From assembly GCF_921293095.1 (NCBI RefSeq), contig NC_060248.1, forward strand, positions 16,944,744-17,008,743: a stretch of DNA of 64,000 nt. The letters are read 5' to 3'. Source of the stretch: Ischnura elegans. Lineage: Eukaryota > Arthropoda > Insecta > Odonata > Coenagrionidae. The notes beneath the pieces are model-generated. The model searched no databases. It saw nothing but the letters and a program-made list of their open reading frames with translations, and was not told the origin of the DNA. Every line of letters begins with the position of its first letter. The stretch's first letter is position 1. A program made the translations under genes and the position numbers. Positions 55,895-64,000 of the stretch are shown one piece after another.

Positions 55895-57783
55895 CTTTTG
55901 TTTCAAGTTTTGAGGACATTCAGGTTGAAGATGCATACTGCCCACCACAGTGTATCAAGCATGAAGATATGTACATTGAAGCGTGTTAATACAAGTTTTG
56001 GAAGTCTTAGCTCTTCCATAATCAAAAGTTCAAAAGTGAGTCACCCTAACAGATTAAGTTATGGCAGGAACAAAATTCACTCTTGTAAAATAGTCAATTC
56101 ACTTCTGGAAGAAAAAGTGAGCACATGCTTAGATGTACCAGGGAATAGTTTTCATTATTAAGACAGAGAATTGTTCTGATTTCAATGCAATGATAGAAAT
56201 AAAAATGTAAAGAATCAAACTGGGAAAAGCAGTTGTCAGTTCTGGTAAGCTGGCGTAAGCTGATGCCGACAAGATGGACTGTATAAAAACTGCTGAAGTA
56301 TGCAATGTAACTAAATAGGGAGTGAAGCAAGCTCGAGATCTGAAGAAAATGAAAGGTATACTTCCAGATGTGAACTGGAATAAAGGAAAACAGCTAGCTG
56401 ATAATATAAAAAAATTATATTTTATGAAAGTGATGAGTTTAGCAGCATTTTTCCTGGAAAGAAATGCACTGTGACTGTTGTTATTGAAGGCCAGATAGTG
56501 CATATTCAAAAAGGTTTACTTTTGTGTAACCTTTCAGAGTTGTACATTATTTTTAAGCATAAAATCCCCTAATTAAAAGAAGATTTGTCAAATATATCCC
56601 AAATGGTGTGTGACAGTTGGAGAAAGAGGTACCCATTCAGTATGTGTTTATATGGAACACCAGAATGTTACGCTTATGCTAGATGCACTTCCTTCAGTTA
56701 AAATGGAATACAAAGATGCAATGAAGTGCCTAGTTTGTGACATAGATGACAATGGGTGTATGCTGCACAGGTGTGAGCAGTGCTCTGGTAAAAAGCAGCT
56801 GTGTGAATTGCTGTTCAAACGTTTAGCGAAGGAGTTATCAGATGATTTAATTCTTACTTATTCTCAGAGGACACATACAGATCGTACAATAAATGAGAAC
56901 ATACAAGTAAATATACATGATTATATAGACCGGCTTGCCAATATGGTGGAGGACCTTAATATTGATCATTTTACTGCTGTATCTCAGGAAATTTTTTAAA
57001 GAAGAATTGAATATCAATGAGGTCATAATTTTACTTGACTTTGGTGAGAATTTCTCTTTCGTTGTGCAAGATGCAGTTCAGGGATTTTTCTGGGACAACC
57101 ATTAGGCAACAGTTCATCCAACTGTTATCTATCATAAAGTTGATGAAGATGTGTCCCCCGTGGGCTTTTGCGTCATCAGTGACTGCTTGGATCACGATGC
57201 AGTAGCAGCATATGCCTTTATCAAATAAGTAGGTAATTATGAAAAGTGTGTAATGGAATTGGGGGAACTGTAAAACGTTTACCTACAAGAGCCTGTTTAC
57301 AGCGACCCAGGGGACAAAACATTTTATGAGTGTCATTTCTTTGAGCGGGTTGATAAAAATGTTGAAGGCATAAAAACATCATATGTTTTCAGTGATGATG
57401 TAGAGATTTGGAAACCAAAATTGAACATGCAGTTTATAAACTCTAAAACAATTAAGGAACAAGATCTCATCAATGAAAAATTTCAATCAGTTAAAAAGAG
57501 TTACAAATCAGTGTTCTCTACCCAAGGTCAGGGTGCCGAAAAAAAGTTGATTTACAAAATAGAAATGCAAAATCATGTGCAAAGAACATTATTAAAAACC
57601 CTGGAACATATGTCACCATGGTGTATGAAAACAGATGATACATTGGCTGTGTTATTCAAACAGTTGAGGATGCATAATATCAGGCTTAGAGGTCAAAGGT
57701 ATGCACTGATTCTTCAAATAGGTACATATTCAACCAGTTTTTTGCCTAATTGCAAATATCTATTAAAAACATATATTTGCTAA
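55895..57783 (+). pseudogene. Decayed transposon-encoded protein (zinc-binding, transposase-like)
   Basis: A series of plus-strand frames encodes one broken protein. About 56340-56570 reads KQARDLKKMKGILPDVN then SDEFSSIFPGKKCTVTVVIE. The 56610-56999 frame gives GTHSVCVYMEHQNVTLML, then CLVC...CMLHRCEQC, a Cys/His cluster that could bind zinc. About 57000-57230 gives LLDFGENFSFVVQDAVQGFF, then HPTVIYHK and CVISDCLDHDAVAAYAF. The 57421-57783 frame is a Lys-rich C-terminal part. I recognise these blocks as a repetitive ORF family widespread in insects and other invertebrates, with an acidic core suggesting a nuclease/transposase fold. I cannot name its superfamily. Stops and frameshifts are frequent, and the region after AYAFIK appears internally deleted. 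Confidence 0.65.
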
Positions 57784-58650
57784 AATGTTGCCATTTTATA
57801 CTCTTTGGAAATTAAAAATAGATTGGCTGCTAAATTTAAAGAATGATAGGGGTTTACAGGAACCTCAATACTCAAATTCAACTCACCTTTTGGGGGAAGC
57901 CCTGAAACACAAGTGCTGTAGCCCGCCATTTTACAACCATCACTAAAATAAATCATAGTAGCACTATCAATCATGGGAGCAACTTCAAATTTTAATTTTC
58001 CTGAAAGAGGGAGGATAGTACAAGTGATATTAAAAAACTCAGTCACCTAATTGGTGTCCCTTTTTTGTTATTAGAAGTTGAAAAAGTGGCATTTTTCAAC
58101 AAAAAACATTAGCGGAATGATCATTTTCATAAGATTTATCAACAAATAAATTCAAAATAACCCAAAACCTCACTCTATTTTCAAGTTGTTGGTCTTTACC
58201 ATCTTTATAGAGATTTTTATGGCTTTCATGTGATATATGTGATTTTTACATGCGTCTGAAAATGTTGTTTTTTGGTGGAAATTTGTCAAAAGTGCAATTT
58301 TTAAACATTTGTATAAAAAAAAAATTTAAAGTGAAAATCATTTTGATAACATTTTGGTAAACCATGGCTACATGTGTACAGCCTCTAAAAGTTTTACTGG
58401 CTTGGCTCATTTGGTTTAGGGTTTACAGGGCCACAAAGATGGTAGTTTTGAACAATTTGACCGGTGGGCATAATTTTTGTGTGCCTCATTGGCTTCAAAC
58501 ACTCATATCTTGGAAAATACTTGCAATGGGTCTTTAATATTTTGGATTTTTCTTAACTAAGGTTGAAACTAACAACAGGGAAAAAATTATCAAAATCTGA
58601 GGTGGTGGGCGTGGGATCCCCCAAAAATTGGTTGAGTTGACATGGAATGA
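57784..58650 (+). repeat. 3' non-coding part and terminus of the same transposon
   Basis: AT-rich sequence ends near 58646 with GGTTGAGTTGACATGGAATG and ACCC. The reverse complement, GGGTCATTCCATGTCAACTC, looks like a transposon terminus. I found no matching left terminus, so the 5' end is truncated or lost. Linking this terminus to the ORF is inference. Confidence 0.45.
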
Positions 58651-59084
58651 CCCACCCTAAAAACAGGCTTTTAGCCTACAAAAGTTACCTAGTTACCAAG
58701 TTTGTTCATAAATATTGTATAAATCCATTTGTTTTTTGGAAAAAATAAATTATTATTATCAGGTGTTGGTGTCATGTAGGAATCATATGAAAAGAGAGGT
58801 GGCGGGATTCGAATAAAATTTGTTTCATGGAATTTGAAGGTTAAGGGGAATTCTTCCTCCAAAAACTCTAATACGAAAAAGATTTCAGCTGTGGCTAATA
58901 AATTAAACGCTTTGAAACTGAGCGACATTAAAAGTCGAAGCGTTGAATTTACTTCGAATATAGATACTCCAGTCGTTTCACTGTGTTCCTTTCAGTTGAT
59001 TATTCTTAAGGCTCCTCTATACTGCGCATCCAACCTGAGTCAGAGTGGTGTCGCCGAAAAATTCCGGCGACCCAATTAAATAAA
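58651..59084. other. No supported feature
   Basis: AT-rich sequence with no exon recognised. Confidence 0.4.
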
Positions 59085-59310
59085 TGCGGAGCGAATGTGT
59101 TGCATGTTCGAATCTGCATTTCGAAGTATTTCACGAACACGAACTGCGTCATTTTCACTTCTCCTAAAAGCCAAAATCAAACGGTCAGAGCGATAGCTAA
59201 AGCGACCGCTACAATAATAGAAGAATAATGACTGTTTCACGCAATCATTTTCCGCGATGGTTGGAAATCGTATTCCTTTTTCATCACTCGACCCGTACGT
59301 AGTAATTCGG
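59085..59310 (-). repeat. MITE family F fragment
   Basis: The minus strand reads CCATCGCGGAAAATGATTGC then GTGAAACAGTCATT and GCTTTAGCTATCGCTCTG, parallel to the right half of 25320-25741. Termini are not preserved. Confidence 0.55.
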
Positions 59311-60534
59311 TTTGCAACGGAGTCCATAACACAAGAGACGATTAAATCGACAAACAGCTAAGTGATATGACATTATTTTATACAATAATTCGTCCTTCTA
59401 AATTTGTAAAATCCGAGCGAATGGTTGTCGAAATTTTGATGTTGATGGGTCGAATTATATTGGGGTGGATTGGGTTTTGGTTTGGGTCGGGGCATGATGT
59501 TCGTATAAAGGACACTATGACGTCGTTCCAAGTTCCATATTAAAAAAATCGATTTCTCAGCCCGAGATAACTTATTTTCCTTTGACGGTACCCGAAAGTT
59601 TATATTTACTCTTTACTTATTTCCTTTCTTGTCGCTGACCCGTTGTTCATTCGATCGTCTGTTTTCTATTATTGAAGCCGATGAAAACGAAGTACTATTC
59701 CCTTGTTAAGATAAGTTAATAAGTACCATTAATTTAACTGTGGTCTCATCACTTTCGTCCACATCTAGTATTGTTTAGGAAAGGAAAAAAAGATAATAAA
59801 CCTAGATTTGGTGAAAATCCGACAAAAAATGGCCGTTCGAAAATTGGCCATACTAAACGGTCACCCGATTATTACCTTTAGACGCATGCGTCTGCTAATA
59901 ATGCTACTGCGTGTAAAAAAATGTCGATGCATGCATTTTTTTTTAGTAGACCGGCATCTCGGGATCTGGGTCCTCCACCTGCCTCCTTGACTCACCTCAG
60001 CTCAGCACTCATCCGCAATCCCCCTCCTCCTCTTTCTCCTTCAGCTTCCGGCCACCACCGTGAAGTCCCGCGCGCGAAAAATATATACCCGCACCCTCCC
60101 GAAGGAGAGCGGCCGAGACAAATATAAGACCAAGATGGTTCCCATTGGCTTGTCTTCTTCCTCTCGCTATCAACTAGCTGCACGCGCGCCTGGGGTTCCT
60201 TGTAGGCGCACCCACGAGTCAGCACAGTTTCCCAAGCCTCGGAATTTCAACTCCCAAAAATTGACCTTTCCTGCATTCTATTTGGACTTTTTTTATCATG
60301 GTTATGGACGTAGATTCAGGGGTATTCGTCGGTCTCAATGTTGTCAATGCTATGAGGCTTGGATACCAGGTGGAAGAATTTCAGTATATTTTCGTAATTC
60401 TCAGCGTTATTCCTTAAGCTGGTGACAGACTTTTTCTACCAACGTTTCGTCGATCGAAGAACTGCAATAACTATTCTAGACGTTTCTCTGCAGATATCCA
60501 AGGAGATATGGAAACAACAGGGTATCTCCTTGGT
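59311..60534. other. No supported exon; GC-richer promoter-like patch near 60.0-60.2 kb
   Basis: About 59990-60200 is GC-richer and has a TATA-like AAAATATATACC (60078-60089) upstream of AAGATGGTTCCC (ATG near 60134). The following 121-codon frame has no known domain. It is a possible promoter but unproven. Confidence 0.3.
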
Positions 60535-60745
60535 TGTCTGTTTCCTTACAGTCTCCCCGCTATACTTCTGTCTCCCGCCCCTTCCTTAAACATGTCAAAT
60601 CTTCACCCACCTCCCCCTCTAATGTATAAATATAATGTTCTCACGTACTGTGATACCTAGTACCACATGGTGCCTCTGTGAGCCGAAACGCGCCGTACGA
60701 ATTAAAATTATTGTGGGGAAGTGCAATTACAATTTATTTTTATAT
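60535..60745 (+). repeat. Dispersed repeat H, copy 2
   Basis: Collinear with 52076-52300 (CGCCCCTTCCTTAAAC, GTACTGTGATACCTAGTACC, GAGCCGAAACGCGCCG, TTGTGGGGAAGTGCAATT). Confidence 0.65.
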
Positions 60746-61272
60746 ATCGAACTACCACTCTATCATGCATGTATCGGTTTAATCTCTTGGCAATAGCTGG
60801 TAGGAAGAATAAGAGAACAATCAGTTTGTTATTTCCTAAGAGGTTGTTCCCCTTGATTTCCATTCTGGATCTAGTGCTGCACAGCCTGATGGAGTGTCTC
60901 CTATTTGTTACGTCGCGTCGTGTCGTCAGTTGATTTCGGAAAGGCTTTCAGTCCACCATGTCCTGTGGCTGAAGATTGTAGGAATGAGCTGATGCGATAG
61001 CCATGGCTGAAATTAACGTCCAACTGTTTCAAAGAGAGCCGCAACCGAATTTCCGTGGCGTGTTAGGCTACAGTTGTATGTGTAGGCTGCATTTTCTGTA
61101 TTTCTCACTTCCACTGTACGCATATACCGGATATCTTTGTATGTATATCGACTTGACGTCACTTCCGCTACATATTTGACTCAAGGTGAGGTGTGGTGAA
61201 AGAGTCATAAACAACTCCGAGTTCTATTGAAGGCGTTATACGGTGACGTCACTATTGCACAACACAGCAGTA
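60746..61272. other. No supported feature
   Basis: No exon or repeat recognised. TA at 61271-61272 is the target site of the mariner element. Confidence 0.4.
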
Positions 61273-61408
61273 CGAGGTCCGTTCAGAAAATGATGGGCAC
61301 TGAATTTTTAAATTTCTCGCGAGTTTGAAGAGTGCGACTGTCATTTTTTTTTAATTATGTAGGTAAACATACCCCTAATGTATGACACAATTTTCGGCTG
61401 TATCTATT

Positions 61409-61832
61409 CGCTACCTTGGTTTGACAAGGTTCTAACTGACCATCAGCTGGTTTTGAGAAAAACCTTGTCAAAGTTTTAAACTGCTCTATTTCTATTTTTA
61501 ATAGGAATTTATTTTTGATTTTTGGCACATACACTAGTGATCCACTAGATACACTAGTAATTATTACTTTAAGAAAATATGGTATTTATTTTATTTTTTT
61601 TACATGTTTATATGAGTAATAAAATAAGTAAAATGCAGTTAGAACCTTGTCACACCAAATATTAGTTTTTTCTCCTTGCAGTTCGAACTTTGTCACTGTT
61701 CTAAATCTGTTATTATTTTACATAGATGAATAAAAACCGGTGCAACTCATAGAGAAACATAAACTTAGTTATCTTGAGTGAAAACACCAAATTTTGCAAA
61801 AGTGTCAGAACCTTGTCAAACCAATGGTAGCG
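61409..61832. mobile_element. 424-bp MITE nested in mariner
   Basis: The left end CGCTACCTTGGTTTGACAAG and right end CTTGTCAAACCAATGGTAGCG are inverted repeats, quoted in part (right end CTTGTCAAACC, AATGGTAGCG). The motif GAACCTTGTCA recurs inside. Both flanks carry TATT, which may be a 4-bp target duplication. It has no ORF and the superfamily is unassigned. Confidence 0.82.
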
Positions 61833-61906
61833 TATTGTCGACTTTATACGCCGCTAATCTTTGCCGTAATTACATGAGCTCGGCAACTTTAGGCTTACAC
61901 TTCATT

Positions 61907-61949
61907 TTGGAAGTAAGGAAATAAAACTTAGTAATTTCCTTACTTCCAA
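61907..61949. repeat. 16-bp perfect hairpin within mariner remnant
   Basis: TTGGAAGTAAGGAAAT at 61907-61922 pairs exactly with ATTTCCTTACTTCCAA at 61934-61949 around an 11-nt loop. It lies just upstream of the remaining transposase coding segment and looks like a small inverted duplication. Confidence 0.75.
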
Positions 61950-62306
61950 TATGGAGTGGTTTCACAAAGTAAAGCCTGAAGTTATTAGTCACACTCCATT
62001 GCTTGTTCGTGAATTTTTGGCCGAAAACAAATCGGTTACGATGCCCTAGCCTCCATATTCGTTAGATATGGCTCCGTGTGACTTATTCCTATTTAAAAAA
62101 ATAATGATAATCTTAAAGGGCCGTCGTTTTACGAGCGTAGAAGATAGTAAAACAGGTCGCTGACCTGTTTGATGCTATCCGGAAATGCTATCCCTATGAT
62201 CGAGTTTGAGAAGTGTTTCAAGGATTGGAAGAAGCGCTGACACAAAAGTATAAACAAAGATTTTTTTCAAAATACTAAAATTTCCGTTACTTTTGAACAC
62301 ACTGCA

Positions 62307-62539
62307 TACACCCTTTGATTTTTATTGTACTCTATTTGGAACTCAATAAATTCTTTTGTTAGACATGGAAAACTGGCATATTGAATACAAAACGCAAAGC
62401 TTGGATTTCGTTATCTGAGCACCTCGCCTTTTTCGAAAGCAAAATTTCAAACCTTATTGCTTTGAAAAATATGGAAATGACAACAAACTAGCTGAAAATA
62501 AAAAAATAAGGCTTACATTACAAGTATACTGCAATAGAG
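62307..62539. other. No supported feature
   Basis: AT-rich sequence between mariner and the LINE fragment. Confidence 0.4.
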
Positions 62540-63190
62540 AGGGACAAAAATTAAAATTGGAAAACAAAAACTTGAAGACGTGAAAGATTTTATTTACCGA
62601 GGAAGCCGCACTACCAACGATGGAAGAAGCAAGAAAGAAATAGTCAGTAGAATAGCAGAGGCAAAGAGAGCCTTCTGCGAAAAGGAAAATGTACTTAAAG
62701 CTTAAAATACAAGTATATTACTGAGGAAATAATTCATCAAATACGGTATACGGAGCATGTATCTCTATGGGAGCGAGGCATGGACGCTGACAGTTGCAGA
62801 GTAGTCAAGAGTGGAAAAATTCAATCAAGAGAAGAAGAAGAACCGAAGAATGATGAAAATAAAATTGATCTACCGAGTAAGTAATGAGGAAGTACTAAGA
62901 AGAGTGGAAAAAAGAGAAGTCTTCTAAAAACCTTGAGGTGAGGACGGGACAACTCAGTTGGCCACATTATGGGGCATGATGGCCTGGTGAAAGCAATCGT
63001 AAAAGAACAAGTGGAAGGGGAAAAAGGGCATGGGTCTACCCCGAATAAGTTACATAGGACAGGTTATAAAGGATGTAAAAGAGAAGAAATACGTCACATT
63101 GAAAAGGCTATAGCGGATAGAAGAGCGGAATGGAGAGCTTCGTGAAACCAATCTTAGGATTGTTGGCTTATGATGATGATTTGACCCCTA
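62540..63190 (+). pseudogene. RTE-like LINE RT C-terminus and tail
   Basis: The plus-strand translation with frame breaks reads KNLEDVKDFIYRGSRTTNDG, KKEIVSRIAEAKRAFCEKE, SMYLYGSEAWTLTV, RRMMKIKLIYRVSNEEVLRR and finally DRRAEWRA, then the tail CCAATCTTAGGATTGTTGGC and TTATGATGATG. These are the C-terminal blocks of RTE-type reverse transcriptases (FxYLGS, LYGSExWT, RRM, NEEVLRRV). The fragments at 17.6, 36.4 and 47.0 kb carry the same tail. Confidence 0.82.
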
Positions 63191-64000
63191 ATTATGTATC
63201 TATAGGTGCTCGGCGTTGCTTACTATGGTTTTTCTTGCCTTTTACATCCCCTGGCATGATGTGAAAAAATCAGGGAATGGACAAGCTGTTGGCCTTTGCA
63301 TACGGGTTTGCATCACCTCGAAGGCTTCTCTTGGGAGTGTTGCGGGATACCTAATTGTTAGGATTAATATATTTTCAGGGGAATGAAATTTGGTTTCACC
63401 ACTCTTATCTCTGGGTTGTATTGAATATGTGTAATGAATAATGGCGTTATTTGTAGAGAGAACATTTTTATAGCAATCATTAATGCATTAATTTTCAACT
63501 AATTTAATTAACAAGAAATTTCTGCACCTTGAAAAGCATGTTGTAACTCTTTTCACGATGTGGATTCGATCTAATTCCATAGCTCTAACAATGTTTTCAT
63601 GCGTGAAATTGGAGTAAAAAACTCTTTATTATGCTTTGATTGTAATGATTTCCTACCCAGTTCAATTTTTTCTGGGTTTTGGTTATGGTCTTCCAAGCCA
63701 ACCTTGTCCACGTAGATGATGAGTGTAAGCTGCTACAGCATTTGTCAAGACAAAATCCCGTTAAAACTGACTGTTTTGCGATTGTATCTATCAATTTTGA
63801 GCTCTTCTTATTCAATAACGAGAGAATATGTTACTAAATTTTTAGGTGATGTAGCTGTCAAGTTTAGGGGGACTAGAGTTCATAATTTTCATCACAGTAT
63901 ACAGTATTACAAATATATGTTTACAGTATAATAAATTACAGATTTTGCATAGAATGGACTCCTTCCAATGGACAAATTCGAAAATAATGCATTTTGTTCG
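63191..64000. other. No supported feature
   Basis: AT-rich sequence to the end of the window with short ORFs only. Confidence 0.4.

Larger units (their letters stand above)
61273..62306 (+). mobile_element. Fossil mariner (Tc1/mariner) element
   Basis: The left end CGAGGTCCGTTCAGAAAATG and right end TTCCGTTACTTTTGAACACA form the decayed inverted repeats of mariner elements. TA lies on both outer sides (61271-61272 and 62307-62308). The retained 3' coding part, about 61955-62245, reads HTPLLVREFLAENKSVTMP, then PPYSLDMAPCDLFLFKK and LKGRRFTSVEDSK, then a frame-broken FKDWKK-like end. This is the C-terminal part of a mariner transposase, including the last catalytic Asp (APCD motif). The N-terminal and middle transposase sequences are missing, and a 424-bp MITE is inserted at 61409. 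It is inactive. Confidence 0.88.

Noticed and set aside
1..64000. Endogenous viral elements, CRISPR arrays, prokaryotic operons, rRNA genes, telomeric repeats
   Set aside because: None seen: RT sequences are LINE-type, no viral structural or replicase motifs, no regularly spaced short repeats, no rRNA-like conserved segments, no TTAGG-type arrays.

Overview
The window is animal nuclear DNA, most likely from an insect or other arthropod with a large, repeat-rich genome. It has spliced exons with canonical acceptor and donor sites, a CpG-dense promoter domain, many non-autonomous DNA transposons (hAT, mariner and fold-back types), tRNA-derived SINEs, and CR1-like and RTE-like LINE fragments. 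I see no operons, ribosome binding sites, CRISPR arrays or phage genes. I cannot name the species.

Gene content is low. (1) The last coding exon of a class A (type I) DnaJ/Hsp40 co-chaperone (DNAJA/Ydj1-like) lies at 1751-1939 on the + strand. It ends in a CaaX prenylation motif (CPNQ) and is followed by a long AT-rich 3' UTR. (2) A CpG-rich domain of about 4.6 kb (8.94-13.58 kb) looks like the promoter and 5' region of one or more genes. It contains a convincing but unnamed first coding exon (ATG 11737, donor 11799) and a weaker ATG exon at 13205. (3) A second CpG-rich spot near 39.0-39.2 kb holds a candidate first exon encoding a signal peptide, ending at a strong GTAAGT donor. No other host exon could be supported. 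Most longer ORFs are overlapping frames in GC-rich DNA or pieces of transposons.

Most of the rest is mobile-element debris. hAT-type MITEs with CAGNGG termini and near-matching 8-bp target duplications occur at 15.4, 19.2, 19.6, 20.5, 24.3, 29.5 and 39.4 kb; copies at 5.6, 26.2 and 45.9 kb lack a good duplication. A 0.6-0.7 kb TIR element is present twice (29.9 and 41.7 kb). Another MITE family occurs at 25.3, 45.5, 46.6 and 59.2 kb. CR1-like LINE pieces lie at 30.7, 33.0, 35.1, 40.4 and 49.3 kb. RTE-like endonuclease/RT fragments lie at 17.6, 25.0, 28.6, 36.4, 37.9, 43.1, 46.3, 47.0, 53.6 and 62.6 kb. tRNA-derived SINEs lie at 0.9, 24.8, 27.2-27.8, 31.4, 31.9 and 41.2 kb. A decayed transposon-encoded protein spans 55.9-57.8 kb, and a fossil mariner with another MITE nested inside spans 61.3-62.3 kb.

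The most notable structural signal is a set of long inverted repeats able to form hairpins (1-312, 17433-17623, 26203-26738, 27518-27830, 33363-33569, 43106-43380 and 49651/50732). The best is 43106-43380: two 133-bp arms with 5 mismatches around a 9-nt loop, made from an inverted duplication of a LINE reverse-transcriptase fragment. It is a good candidate source of hairpin-derived endogenous siRNA. Nested insertions (a MITE in a LINE tail at 17.4 kb, an element in a CR1 tail at 49.65 kb, a MITE inside mariner at 61.4 kb) give a relative chronology of the insertions.
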